Shown here one piece after another: positions 8,370 to 20,100 of a stretch of 64,000 nt of DNA; the first letter of the stretch is position 1; each line of letters begins with the position of its first letter. The notes under the pieces were generated by a model. That model made no database searches, was not told where the DNA came from, and saw only the letters and a list, made by a program, of their open reading frames with translations. Origin of the DNA: Candidatus Roizmanbacteria bacterium (GTDB taxonomy: Bacteria; Patescibacteriota; Microgenomatia; UBA1406; GWC2-37-13); the NCBI GenBank assembly GCA_016214055.1, contig JACRPE010000002.1:1-64000 (forward strand), read 5' to 3'. Made by a program: the position numbers and the translations under genes.

Positions 8370-8870
8370 ATGGAAAATCTAGGCGTTGATCCAAAATTAT
8401 TGATTGCACAACTGATTAATTTCGGGCTTTTTTTCTTTATCTTTAGTAAGTTTATTGCAAAACCTTTTTTGGCTTTTGTTGCAAGCGAAAAGAAAAAAGA
8501 CGCTGAACGGAGCCGGCTAAACGAGCTTGCTGTCAAGCAGGACGCGGATCTGGTGAAGAAAGAGGAGGAGATGAAGACGCGTTTGAGAAAAGAGTATGAT
8601 AAGGCACTGCTTGAGGCAAAACATGAGGCAGAATCAGTCAAGTCAAATCTCATGAAAGATGCAAAGCGTGAAGCTGAAGAATACGTCTCAAAGGCGCAGA
8701 AGCAAATGCAAAGTGATAAACTTGCCATGGAGGGAGTTATCAAGGAGAAAATTGCATCACTCAGCGTACTTTTAGTTGAACAAGGCCTAAGAGAGTACTT
8801 AACCGATGATATGCAAAAAGGAGTGACCAAGCAATTACTTACAAATTTAGAGTCTAAGAGTTTGAACTAA
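8370..8870 (+). CDS. atpF: ATP synthase F0 subunit b
   Basis: Subunit b (166 residues) is the peripheral stalk. A single N-terminal helix (about residues 8-28, LIAQLINFGLFFFIFSKFIA) anchors it in the membrane, followed by a long charged, alanine-, lysine- and glutamate-rich coiled coil to the C-terminus. Length is normal. Only one b-type gene is present, so a homodimer is expected. It lies 13 nt after atpE and 7 nt before atpH, which encodes an unusually short delta subunit. The usual delta-b contact at the C-terminus may therefore be altered. Confidence 0.92.
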   Translation: MENLGVDPKLLIAQLINFGLFFFIFSKFIAKPFLAFVASEKKKDAERSRLNELAVKQDADLVKKEEEMKTRLRKEYDKALLEAKHEAESVKSNLMKDAKREAEEYVSKAQKQMQSDKLAMEGVIKEKIASLSVLLVEQGLREYLTDDMQKGVTKQLLTNLESKSLN

Positions 8871-8877
8871 TGAGGTT

Positions 8878-9162
8878 ATGAAAATCAACCCACAACTGAA
8901 AGAGGAGTTAAAAGCCCGTCTTTTTAGTCAGGCGGCGAAAGAAAAGGAGAAAGTGTTCATATTTTCCACCTATCAGTTGTCACCCGATGAAATGACAAGG
9001 CTTATGAGCACATTACCCGACCTTAAAGATCGGCCGTGTATTAATGTGGTAGAAAAATCCTTATTAGGTGGGGTTATTGTCCAATACGGGTCCAAGATTA
9101 TTGACCTATCTATCCGACATTTATTACAAACATTCCAGAAAACCATCCATGAAACTCATTGA
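8878..9162 (+). CDS. atpH: ATP synthase F1 subunit delta, short form lacking the N-terminal domain
   Basis: Only 94 residues are encoded, against about 175-180 in most bacteria. The C-terminal motif VEKSLLGGVIVQYGSKIIDLSI matches the conserved delta/OSCP end (consensus D.SLLGG..I..G..V.D.S). The helical N-terminal domain that caps the alpha subunits at the top of F1 is missing; the gatB-style repeats are not involved. Upstream atpF ends 7 nt before, so there is no room for a longer start. The 3' end overlaps atpA by 14 nt. I consider it a genuine reduced delta rather than a fragment because the frame and operon position are intact. Confidence 0.85.
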   Translation: MKINPQLKEELKARLFSQAAKEKEKVFIFSTYQLSPDEMTRLMSTLPDLKDRPCINVVEKSLLGGVIVQYGSKIIDLSIRHLLQTFQKTIHETH

Positions 9163-10635
9163 CGAATACCTACAGGATATAGAACGTGACCTCAAGAAGT
9201 CTGCAATTTCCATTAACACCGAAGAAGTCGGTTTGGTTGATGAGGTACGGGATGGGGTAGCACTTGTAACTGGTTTGGAAAATGTAACATTTGGTGAAGT
9301 GGTGCAGTTTGCATCAGGAATAAAGGGATATGTAATTGACTTGCTTGAAGATAAGGTCGGAGTAGTGGTATTGGGAGATTATCTCAACATTAAATCAAGT
9401 GAGCAAGTGAAGGCGTTGGGATATACCCTATCCGTTCCCGTTTCAGAAGAAATATTAGGAAGGGTGGTTGACCCTTTATGCAATCCTCAAGACAATCTTC
9501 CCGCAATCAAAGCGGATAAGATGTATCCGGTTGAAAAAATAGCACCCACCGTCGTCTATCGAAAATCTGTCAGTGTTCCTCTTCAAACAGGTATAAAAGC
9601 CATTGATGCCCTTACTCCAATCGGACGAGGCCAACGCGAGCTTATCATCGGCGATCGTGGAACGGGAAAGACGACTATTGCACTTGATACTATTATCAAT
9701 CAAAAAGGACAAAATGTTATTTGTATTTACTGCGGTGTCGGCCAGAAAAATTCCAAGATGGCACTCGTAGTTGATCTTCTCAGAAGAAATAAAGCGCTGG
9801 ATTATACGGTTGTGGTGAATGCACCCGCCGCCGATTCGGTGGCTCTCCAATATATTGCTCCCTATAGTGCCAGTGCGATTGCAGAGTATTTTATGGATAA
9901 AGGAAAAGATGTTCTTGTGATTTATGACGATCTTTCAAAACATGCCTGGGCATACCGTCAGATTTCCCTCATTCTGAGAAGACCAGCTGGACGCGAGGCT
10001 TATCCGGGTGATATTTTTTACCTTCATTCCCGATTGCTTGAGCGTTCATGCCGCATAGACGAAAAATATGGAGGTGGCTCAATCACTGCGCTTCCCATTG
10101 TAGAGACCCTCGAAGGTGATGTGTCGGCATATATTCCGACAAATATTATCTCAATTACTGATGGTCAAATATTTTTAGAAACAGATTTATTTAATGCGGG
10201 TGTTCGTCCTGCAATCAATATTGGTATTTCGGTATCACGCGTGGGAGGAAATGCACAAACAAAAGCTATGAAACAGGTTGCGGGTAAACTCAAACTTGAT
10301 TTGGCCCAATACCGTGAAATGGCGGCATTCTCTCAATTTGAATCTGACCTTGATGATGAAACAAAAAAATTACTTAATCGTGGCGCTAAGGTTACGCAGA
10401 TACTTAAACAAGATAAAAACAAACCATACTCATTAGGTGAAGAGATTGTTGTCTTATGGGCGGCTCATAAGGGGTATTTGGATACGGTTGCGGTAAACGA
10501 GGTTGAAAAATTTGAGAAAAGGATGATTGAAATTGTCCGGATGAAAGGTCATGATATAACAAGGGCAATTCAAACGGAGAAAATAATCAGCCCGGAAACG
10601 GAGCATAAACTTGAAAAATTAGTCAAAGAAGTAGT

Positions 10636-10639
<4 letters not shown>
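9149..10639 (+). CDS. atpA: ATP synthase F1 subunit alpha
   Basis: The non-catalytic nucleotide-binding subunit, 496 residues. The beta-barrel crown is at about residues 20-90. The Walker A motif reads GDRGTGKT (usual form GDRQTGKT) at about residue 168, and the arginine-finger region is ISVSRVGGNAQ. I chose ATG 9149 (MKLIDEYLQDIERDLKK) because it gives the normal family N-terminus; an in-frame GTG at 9068 would run inside atpH. The start overlaps the end of atpH by 14 nt, and the stop overlaps atpG by 4 nt (ATGA), so translational coupling is likely. Confidence 0.96.
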
Positions 10640-12881
<2,242 letters not shown>

Positions 12882-12891
12882 TTCGTTTTAC

Positions 12892-13317
12892 ATGCACAAT
12901 TTACATCTCAAGATTATCACACCGAAGCGCATCGTCCTGGAAAAAGAAATTGCATCCATCACTGTTCCCTCATCAGAAGGGGATCTTACCGTATTACCTC
13001 ATCACACGCATTTATTTTCGTTGCTTAACGAGGGTATTGTTACCTATAGAACAGAGAAAAATGAGGAGGTGTTGGCAATTGGAGGTGGCTACCTGGAAAC
13101 CGACGGGAAGAACGTGCAGCTTTTAGTTACCCGTGCATATGGACAGGACGAGATTGACCATGCGGCAACTGTGAAGGCAATTGAGGATGCAAAAGCCGAT
13201 ATGAAGCAGGTAAAAGACAAAAAACAGTTGCAGGATATTTCAACATTACTGCGAAGATCGCTTGTCGATCTGAAGCTTCTTAAAAGAAAAGCTCCGAAAA
13301 CTTTTCACAATGAATAA
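12892..13317 (+). CDS. atpC: ATP synthase F1 subunit epsilon
   Basis: The 141-residue epsilon subunit couples the gamma shaft to the c-ring and can inhibit ATP hydrolysis. The N-terminal beta-sandwich contains SSEGDLTVLPHHTHLFSLLN, a recognisable family stretch, and the C-terminal third (about residues 88-135) is the two-helix arm. It ends the ATP synthase operon; the next gene, topA, has its own extended -10 promoter in the 39-nt spacer. Confidence 0.92.
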   Translation: MHNLHLKIITPKRIVLEKEIASITVPSSEGDLTVLPHHTHLFSLLNEGIVTYRTEKNEEVLAIGGGYLETDGKNVQLLVTRAYGQDEIDHAATVKAIEDAKADMKQVKDKKQLQDISTLLRRSLVDLKLLKRKAPKTFHNE

Positions 13318-13336
13318 TAGTTATAAAAGTTATAAC

Positions 13337-13345
13337 TGTTATAAT
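13337..13345 (+). promoter_or_regulatory. Extended -10 promoter of topA
   Basis: TGTTATAAT at 13337-13345, 11 nt before ATG 13357, which predicts a leader of about 5 nt. The spacer also contains three TTATAAC-type units in tandem (13320-13355), which could be alternative -10 boxes or an operator. Confidence 0.6.
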
Positions 13346-13356
13346 TTTTATAACTT

Positions 13357-15393
13357 ATGGCATTAATCATAGTTGAGTCACCTACAAAAGCACGCACATT
13401 TAATCGTATTCTGAAAGGAAAAGATTACTATGTCTTTGCAACCATGGGCCATATACGTGATTTGCCGGGAAAAGAGATGGCTATCGGGTTTGAAAATGAA
13501 TTTGAGCCAAAGTATGAAATCATTGACAGAAAGACAAAAACAGTTGATCAACTCATAGAACTTGCCAGCAAACATAACGAAATAATCCTCGCAACTGATA
13601 TGGATCGGGAAGGGGAATCAATCTCTTTTCATGTGGCACACATTCTTGGTTTCATTCGTGATAAATGGCCTGATTTTGAAATTGAATCTGGAAGCAGGCC
13701 CCTTAAGCGCATTGTCTTTCATGAGATTACCGCCAGTGCTCTTGAGGAGGCACTAGCACATCCCTCAGAACTCCGCATTGACTTGGTAAAAGCCCAACAA
13801 GCAAGACGTATATTGGACCGCATTGTTGGCTATGAACTTTCTCCTTTGCTTTGGAAAAAAACAGGAAAAAATTGGCTGTCTGCAGGGAGAGTACAAACCG
13901 TAGCCTTACGGCTTATCGTCGAGCGGGAAAAGGAGCGACGTGCTTTTAAACTTGAAAAGTACTATCAAATCTATGGATTGTTTAAGTCAACCGAAGAGCT
14001 CAAGGGTAAACTTATTTCAAAAGACGACAAGTCATTTGAGATATCCAACACCATCTCACTTTACGCAGGAGATTACACCTACACAAAGACTTCCATTACC
14101 GATGAAAATCTGACACCGATTATGAAAGACCTGGAAGGGGATTCCTACTCAGTTTCAAAAACAGAAGAAGAAATCATAAAGCGATATCCGCCACCACCAT
14201 ACACCACCTCATTGCTTCAACAGGATGCGTTTTATAAATGTGGATTTTCTTCCAAAATGGTCATGAGACTTGCTCAGGATTTATACGAACAGGGAATTAT
14301 CACCTATCATCGCACCGACTCTTTCAACCTTTCAACTCAATTTGTATTCCGAGCAAAGGATTATATAATCGAGAAATACGGGAGTGACTACGCACTTGAT
14401 AAACCACGAGGCTATCGCACCAAATCCCGGTTGGCTCAAGAGGCTCACGAGGCTATTCGTCCTACAAAACTCGTCGATGAATCTTCTTTAAATACCGCAA
14501 AAGGAAAAAAGATTACCGTAAACCATAAAAAATTATATAAGATCATTTTTGAACGGGCTGTTGCGACGCAAATGAAGGAAGCTGAGATAAAAGTTGTCAA
14601 GATATATGTTAAATCCAGTAAGAATTATCTGTTTGAAACGAGCTCTCAACAGGTTTTATTCGATGGCTTTTTGAAGCTTACCCAAAAGGATTTTGTAACT
14701 CAGAATAATAGATCAATAGATATAAAAGAAGGTGCGCCAATCACCCTTACCAGTCTTGAATCAAAAGATCAGGAAACATCTCCTCCACCGCGCTATAATG
14801 AGGCAAGTCTCATACGCATCATGGAAGAAAAAGGCATCGGGAGGCCTTCAACTTACGCCCCCATCATTTCCCTCATCCAGGATAAGGGATATGTTGAGAA
14901 GGATTACCGGTACTTTACTCCTACTAAATTAGGAGAACCGATATCTGATTATCTGTCCTCAAGTTTCCCCATCTTGTTTGATCTTTCGTTCACCTCACAT
15001 ATGGAGGAAGAACTCGATGAGATTGCCGAGGGAAAAAAACAACTGACATCCGTACTCCATGAGGTATATGATCCATTTAAAAAGCAATTGGACATAAAAG
15101 CAAACGATGGTACGATGGTTACGATTAATGAAGAAACGACTGAAAAATGTCCCAAATGCGGAAAATCGCTCACCATCCGCTTTTCTAAATTCGGGAAATT
15201 TTTTGCTTGTAGTGGATATCCTGCATGTAAATTCACCAAATCTTTTCTTCATGTAGTCCCGGGAAAAAAATGCCCCAAATGTCAGGGAGATATTGTGGTA
15301 AAGTATTCTAAGAACAGAAAGCGATTTTACGGCTGTAGTAATTATCCGAAATGCGATTTCAGTTCTTGGACCATAAAAGATGTCAAAGCTTAA
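13357..15393 (+). CDS. topA: DNA topoisomerase I (type IA) with two C-terminal zinc ribbons
   Basis: The product (678 residues) relaxes negative supercoils. The Toprim domain is at residues 1-150 (MALIIVESPTKARTF, then ATDMDREGE). The active-site tyrosine is in IITYHRTDSFNLS, at about residue 316. Two four-cysteine zinc ribbons close the protein: CPKCGK...CSGYPACKF and CPKCQG...CSNYPKCDF. Length is compact for the family. The 3' end overlaps pyrG by 14 nt, so the two genes are co-transcribed. The promoter just upstream is of the extended -10 type. Confidence 0.96.
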   Translation: MALIIVESPTKARTFNRILKGKDYYVFATMGHIRDLPGKEMAIGFENEFEPKYEIIDRKTKTVDQLIELASKHNEIILATDMDREGESISFHVAHILGFIRDKWPDFEIESGSRPLKRIVFHEITASALEEALAHPSELRIDLVKAQQARRILDRIVGYELSPLLWKKTGKNWLSAGRVQTVALRLIVEREKERRAFKLEKYYQIYGLFKSTEELKGKLISKDDKSFEISNTISLYAGDYTYTKTSITDENLTPIMKDLEGDSYSVSKTEEEIIKRYPPPPYTTSLLQQDAFYKCGFSSKMVMRLAQDLYEQGIITYHRTDSFNLSTQFVFRAKDYIIEKYGSDYALDKPRGYRTKSRLAQEAHEAIRPTKLVDESSLNTAKGKKITVNHKKLYKIIFERAVATQMKEAEIKVVKIYVKSSKNYLFETSSQQVLFDGFLKLTQKDFVTQNNRSIDIKEGAPITLTSLESKDQETSPPPRYNEASLIRIMEEKGIGRPSTYAPIISLIQDKGYVEKDYRYFTPTKLGEPISDYLSSSFPILFDLSFTSHMEEELDEIAEGKKQLTSVLHEVYDPFKKQLDIKANDGTMVTINEETTEKCPKCGKSLTIRFSKFGKFFACSGYPACKFTKSFLHVVPGKKCPKCQGDIVVKYSKNRKRFYGCSNYPKCDFSSWTIKDVKA

Positions 15394-16999
15394 ATATATT
15401 TTTATTTCAGGTGGGGTAATATCAGGAATTGGAAAAGGGATTACCTCAGCATCCGTAGCATATCTTCTCCAATCCTCTGGTTACCGCGTTACTCCCGTTA
15501 AATTTGAAGGATACCTGAATATTGATGCAGGTACGATAAACCCAATCGAACACGGTGATCCATTTTTGTGTGAAGACGGGACCGAGACGGATATGGATAT
15601 CGGAACATATGAAAAATTTTTAGGACGCAACATGAACAAGGATAACTTTGTGACGATGGGACAGGTGTATCGGGATATAATTCAGAAGGAGCGTCGTTTT
15701 GAATACAACGGAGAAGACGTAGAGGCGGTCCACATCAGTAACGAAATAATTGAAAAGATACAAAAAGTCGGAAAAAATCAAAATGCGGAGATTGTTCTCA
15801 TCGAATTGGGGGGCACGGCAGGTGAATACTGGAATGTATTTTTCTATGAAGCGTCTCGCATATTAACTTTACGTTATCCGGGGGATGTAATTCACATACA
15901 TGTAAGCTATGTTCCCACACCTCAGCATTTGGGTGAACCGAAAACAAAACCAACGCAACTTTCCGTTCGGACCCTTAACTCAATGGGAGTCCAACCGGAT
16001 TTTATCGTCGCCCGGTCTTCTACCTATATTGATCAACGGAGACGAGACCGTTTTGCACTTTTCTGTAACGTACATGGGGAAGACATTATTTCAAATCCTG
16101 ACTGCAATAGTGTCTATGAAGTACCTCTCATTCTTCATAAACAAGACTTTGATAAAAAAATAGTAAGTAAATTAGGATTGACCTATAAAGAGCCTAATCT
16201 TACTGATTTAAAAGATCTGATATCGAGCATTAAGATTGAAAAAAAGATTAAAAAGGAGATCGTGATAGTTGGAAAGTATTTTGGTACCGGTGAATATCAA
16301 CTAAAGGACTCCTATGCGGCTTTATTTGATGCCATAAATCATGCTTCTTGGAAGGAAGGAATCGAAATAACAACTAAATGGGTTGATGCGGAACAAATTG
16401 AAAAAAAAGGAGTTGAAATAATAGGAAAACCGGATGGCATCATAGTTCCAATAGGTTGGGGAAAGCGAGGGGCCGAAGGTATGATTGCCGCGGCAAACTT
16501 TGCCAGAGAACAGAAGATTCCCTATTTAGGACTGTGTTATGGTATGCAGCTTGCCGTAGTAGCGTTTGCACGCAACGTACTTGGTTGGAAAGATGCCGAC
16601 ACTACTGAAAACAATTCTGAGACAAAGTACCCGGTTATTCACCTTATACCCGATCAAGAGAAAATTCTCAAAGCACGTTCATATGGAGGCTCTATGCGAT
16701 TGGGTGGATGGGACGCAATCGTGAAAGAGGGTACAAGGGCTTGGGAAATATACAAAACCTCTTTAACTAACGAGCGTCATCGCCACCGATGGGAGTTTAA
16801 CAATATTTATATGAAAGACTTCGAGGATAAAGGTATGATAATAAGCGCAAGATCAAAAATAGAGAATCTCGTTGAAATCATTGAGCTGCCCTCATCTGCC
16901 CATCCTTTCTACATGGGTACGCAGGGTCATCCGGAGTATAAGAGTAGTCCCTGGAAGCCACATCCTTTATTTCTAGCGTTCATACATGCTATGACTTAA
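15380..16999 (+). CDS. pyrG: CTP synthase
   Basis: Converts UTP to CTP with glutamine; 539 residues, normal length. The N-terminal synthetase domain has the P-loop SGGVISGIGKGITSAS and the metal-binding DGTETDMDIG. The C-terminal class I glutamine amidotransferase domain has the nucleophile C in LGLCYGMQ and the H-E pair in GTQGHPEYKS. Several highly conserved stretches are altered: KFEGYLNIDAGTINP in place of K.DPY.NVDPGTM.P, and HVSYVPTPQHLGEPKTKPTQ in place of the usual HVT.VP....GE.KTKPTQ. I take this as a divergent but functional lineage variant. It starts inside topA and ends 4 nt into the convergent PfkB gene. Confidence 0.93.
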   Translation: MSKLKYIFISGGVISGIGKGITSASVAYLLQSSGYRVTPVKFEGYLNIDAGTINPIEHGDPFLCEDGTETDMDIGTYEKFLGRNMNKDNFVTMGQVYRDIIQKERRFEYNGEDVEAVHISNEIIEKIQKVGKNQNAEIVLIELGGTAGEYWNVFFYEASRILTLRYPGDVIHIHVSYVPTPQHLGEPKTKPTQLSVRTLNSMGVQPDFIVARSSTYIDQRRRDRFALFCNVHGEDIISNPDCNSVYEVPLILHKQDFDKKIVSKLGLTYKEPNLTDLKDLISSIKIEKKIKKEIVIVGKYFGTGEYQLKDSYAALFDAINHASWKEGIEITTKWVDAEQIEKKGVEIIGKPDGIIVPIGWGKRGAEGMIAAANFAREQKIPYLGLCYGMQLAVVAFARNVLGWKDADTTENNSETKYPVIHLIPDQEKILKARSYGGSMRLGGWDAIVKEGTRAWEIYKTSLTNERHRHRWEFNNIYMKDFEDKGMIISARSKIENLVEIIELPSSAHPFYMGTQGHPEYKSSPWKPHPLFLAFIHAMT

Positions 17000-17907
17000 T
17001 TTGCGCCGACCTTTCCAATTATTTTAACTGCATACTCTGCTCCAATTTCCATAGACTTTGCTACATCTTCAGGGTGTTTAAGATATCCCACAATAAAACC
17101 CGCAGTATATGCATCACCTGCACCCGTAGTGTCTATCATTTTATTGACGGGTAGTGCCCTCATATAAACCACTTTATTTCCATGGTAGCTGTAACTTCCT
17201 TTCTCCCCGTCAGTTACTACGAGTAGAGATTGGAAAGTTGGATGAATATATTTTCTCACCTCACGATTAAAATCAATTTTTTCATAGGGGACTTTGACCA
17301 TCTCGGAGAACTCATGAGAATTCAAAATAAGAATCTGCGATTTACTAATAAGGGGAAGGATTTGATGTAAAGGTCTCCTGCAATCTTTAATTCCAAAATT
17401 TAAGATTACCGGAATACCATGAGAATTTAAATAAGACAAAACATGAACCCGCTCCTGTATGGGTACGCGGGGAAGGTTTGACACATATATCATTCTTGCT
17501 TTTTTTAAATGAAGGAAGTCCTCTGCTTTTTCAAAAATATGCTCATGGGGAGTCTCATAATTGATGATGGTCCGCTCACCGCTTGGCGAAAGAAGAATGG
17601 AAGAGATTTTTTGGTAATCATCTTTATAATTGCAGAACTCACTTGACACATCATGGTCCTTGAGATGTTTGAGAATAATGGGTTTAAATTGATTGTTTCC
17701 TATCACTCCGATTATTGCAGTTTTAAAACCATGCTTTGTCACACCTATTGCTACATTTGCTCCTCCACCGCCAAGCGTCTCATAAAAATGATCCACCAGA
17801 TATTTTCCACCGAGCGCTAAATTAAATCGGTTGCCAGTATGGGTGAGCGATTCACCCTGAAAGAAAAGATCGATACTTATATTTCCTATGGAAATAAGGT
17901 CATACAT
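16996..17907 (-). CDS. PfkB/ribokinase-family sugar kinase
   Basis: This 303-residue kinase phosphorylates a sugar or nucleoside; the exact substrate cannot be read from sequence. The N-terminal sugar-binding part contains LGGGGANVAIGVTKHG, and the C-terminal signature TTGAGDAYTAGFIVGY includes the catalytic aspartate (GAGD). VTDGEKGSY matches the usual anion-hole strand region. Its -10 box TATACT ends 6 nt upstream of the ATG, and it is divergent from holA. The 3' end overlaps pyrG by 4 nt, tail to tail. Confidence 0.85.
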   Translation of the reverse strand: MYDLISIGNISIDLFFQGESLTHTGNRFNLALGGKYLVDHFYETLGGGGANVAIGVTKHGFKTAIIGVIGNNQFKPIILKHLKDHDVSSEFCNYKDDYQKISSILLSPSGERTIINYETPHEHIFEKAEDFLHLKKARMIYVSNLPRVPIQERVHVLSYLNSHGIPVILNFGIKDCRRPLHQILPLISKSQILILNSHEFSEMVKVPYEKIDFNREVRKYIHPTFQSLLVVTDGEKGSYSYHGNKVVYMRALPVNKMIDTTGAGDAYTAGFIVGYLKHPEDVAKSMEIGAEYAVKIIGKVGAN

Positions 17908-17951
17908 ACTTTCAGTATATTAGATTTTTACCGTAATGTTATAATGACTTC
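17908..17951. promoter_or_regulatory. Divergent leaderless promoters for the PfkB gene and holA
   Basis: Minus strand: TATACT (17914-17919), 6 nt before the ATG of the kinase. Plus strand: TGTTATAAT (17937-17945), 6 nt before ATG 17952. In both cases the predicted transcription start falls on or next to the start codon. No good -35 hexamer is seen for either. Confidence 0.65.
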
Positions 17952-18665
17952 ATGCTGACTATCATCTGCGGTGAAGACATTGTGGCCTCACGCAACTATC
18001 TTTCTCTGTTGAAGAGTGAGTTTAGTAAAAAAGGGGAGACCATCACTCATCTTGCTTCACAGGAAGTTCCGGATATTCTTAAGTGGCAAGGTGATAATCT
18101 CAATTTATTTACTACAAAACTCATATTCATCACTGAACACCTTGAGGCATCAATTATTCGAAAAAGAGGAAAAAAAAGTGTTAAAAAATCTACGGTTAAA
18201 ACACTTGAGGAAATTGTCCTTGAGATTGCATCCCGTAAAGACATCGAACTCATTGATTGGGAGGAGAAGGCAGGGCGTGAAATTAAATTAAAAGATTCTT
18301 CCAAGGTGAAAGAGTTTAAACCTTCAAAAAGTATTTTCAAACTGTTGGAATCCTGTAGTCCAGGTAACCTCAAATTATTTGTGGAAACTCTATCGGTAAT
18401 AGCCGAATCACAAGATGATACCTTTATCTTTATCATGCTATATCGGCACATCCGCACTCTTCTTCTGGCGCAAGAAGGAATATTTGCAAATACAGTCCAG
18501 TCTTGGCAAAAGCACAATCTTGCATCCCAAGCCAAGCTATGGCAACAATCCAAGCTCTCGGACTTCTATGAAGGGCTATACCGCATAGAAGTCACTTCTA
18601 AATCAGGCACGAATCCCTACGGTGTAAAGAAAGCACTTGAGATTTTGGCCTGTTATTACTTATAA
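17952..18665 (+). CDS. holA: Probable DNA polymerase III delta subunit (clamp loader), short
   Basis: The product (237 residues, short for about 330) starts LTIICGEDIVASRNYL, like the nucleotide-binding-fold start of HolA, and has the C-terminal helical pattern RHIRTLLLAQEG...LASQAKLWQQSKLSDFYEGLYRIEVTSKSG, which resembles the delta C-terminal domain. The middle AAA+ region is compressed. Delta opens the beta clamp during loading. Assignment is by pattern memory and is not certain. The promoter is a leaderless extended -10, and the gene is followed by the mutase gene with its own -10 box. Confidence 0.65.
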   Translation: MLTIICGEDIVASRNYLSLLKSEFSKKGETITHLASQEVPDILKWQGDNLNLFTTKLIFITEHLEASIIRKRGKKSVKKSTVKTLEEIVLEIASRKDIELIDWEEKAGREIKLKDSSKVKEFKPSKSIFKLLESCSPGNLKLFVETLSVIAESQDDTFIFIMLYRHIRTLLLAQEGIFANTVQSWQKHNLASQAKLWQQSKLSDFYEGLYRIEVTSKSGTNPYGVKKALEILACYYL

Positions 18666-18674
18666 TATACGTAT

Positions 18675-20099
18675 ATGAATAAATCACTCATCACACCGGA
18701 CCATGTGTTTCGCGGATATGATTTGAGAGGCGTCGTCGGTACCGATTTAAATGAAGCGCGAGTTGAAAGTTTAGGTAAAGCTTATGCAACTTGGCTTTTG
18801 AGACGAAAGGTTTATGATTGTGTGGTCGGATATGATTCTCGCGAATCGAGTCCGAGATTCAGAGATGCATTGATAAAGGGTTTAACTGAATCAGGTGTCT
18901 CAGTGTATGACATTGGTATGACCCTGTCACAGATTTGTTATTTTGCCCAGTATTATTTCCGAACAAGAGGGATGGTTATGATTACGGCTTCACATAATCC
19001 AAAGGAATATAATGGGTTTAAATTCGGCACCGGGTTTTCAGAGACGATGGTTACTGAGGAAATAATTGAATTTAGAGAACTTGCCAAATCGGGAGATTTT
19101 GTAAAAATAACGCCTAAAGGAAAAGTGATAAAAAAGGATGTCTTCCCCATTTATTTAGAAGATCTTTTGCGCAGGGTTGGTCCTATTAGAAAATTTAAAG
19201 TAGTAATCGATTCATGCGCGGCTACAACGGGTATATTTCTTCCTAAAATCCTTAGAAAGGTAGGTTGTGAAGTCGTTGAACAAAATACAAAGCCTGATCC
19301 TACTTTCCCGGTGGGAGTAGCTGACCCTACAGAAAAAGATGTCCAGGAGCGACTTGCAAGGAGAGTGGTAAAAGAAAAAGCAGATATAGGATTTTCTTAT
19401 GATACAGACGGTGACAGAATTGGCGTAGTAGATCAGGCCGGTGGGTTAATGTGGAATGATACTTTAGTTTCTTTATTTTCTAAAGACATCCTTGACTCAA
19501 TTCCTAAAGCAAAGATAATATTCAATACTCTTTGTTCAAAGCAAGTTGATGAAGTCATTAAAACAGCAGGAGGTCAAGGAATAATCTGGAAAACCGGTCA
19601 TTCATTTATTAAGGCTAAGGTAAAGGAAGAACATGCTCCATTTGGAGGCGAGTTAAGCGGTCATTTCTTTTTTGTAGATAATTTTTATGGTCATGATGAT
19701 GGTGCAATAGCATCCCTAAGGTTACTTGCTTATTTAACAAGGGTTAAAAAGACATTGAAAGAAGCAGTGGCAGAACTCCCAAAATATTTCTCTAGTCCGG
19801 AAATAAAGGTTGGCTGTGCCGATGCCATCAAATTTGATGTAGTTACCCATAAAATCGGAGGGTCAATTAAAAAACTCTATCCAAAGGCAAAGTATATTGA
19901 GATTGATGGGGTACGTATGGATACTGAGGCTGAGATGCTTATTGTCCGAGCCTCACAAAACGGGCCCTATCTTACCGTGAAATTTGAAGCCAAATCTCAA
20001 AAAATGTATGATACTTTAAAGAAACAGGTTGGAGCAATACTACACTCATTGAAAGAGGTTGATTTTAAATCAGGAGTAAACGTAGATTCTTTAAACTAG
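18675..20099 (+). CDS. manB: Phosphomannomutase/phosphoglucomutase
   Basis: This alpha-D-phosphohexomutase (474 residues) interconverts hexose 1- and 6-phosphates for nucleotide-sugar synthesis. Motifs appear in order: the start FRGYDLRGVVG, the phosphoserine loop TASHNPKEYNG, the metal-binding loop DTDGDRIGVVD, and the sugar-binding loop GGELSGHFFF. The fourth domain near the C-terminus carries RASQNGPYLTVKFEA. A TATAAT box 8 nt before the ATG implies an almost leaderless transcript. The gene after it is an inositol-monophosphatase-family phosphatase one nucleotide away, so the two are likely co-transcribed. Confidence 0.9.
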   Translation: MNKSLITPDHVFRGYDLRGVVGTDLNEARVESLGKAYATWLLRRKVYDCVVGYDSRESSPRFRDALIKGLTESGVSVYDIGMTLSQICYFAQYYFRTRGMVMITASHNPKEYNGFKFGTGFSETMVTEEIIEFRELAKSGDFVKITPKGKVIKKDVFPIYLEDLLRRVGPIRKFKVVIDSCAATTGIFLPKILRKVGCEVVEQNTKPDPTFPVGVADPTEKDVQERLARRVVKEKADIGFSYDTDGDRIGVVDQAGGLMWNDTLVSLFSKDILDSIPKAKIIFNTLCSKQVDEVIKTAGGQGIIWKTGHSFIKAKVKEEHAPFGGELSGHFFFVDNFYGHDDGAIASLRLLAYLTRVKKTLKEAVAELPKYFSSPEIKVGCADAIKFDVVTHKIGGSIKKLYPKAKYIEIDGVRMDTEAEMLIVRASQNGPYLTVKFEAKSQKMYDTLKKQVGAILHSLKEVDFKSGVNVDSLN

Positions 20100-20100
20100 T

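Noticed and set aside
8360-8830. 156-codon frame antisense to atpF
   Set aside because: A shadow of the lysine/glutamate-rich coiled coil read on the other strand (serine-, phenylalanine-, alanine-rich product).
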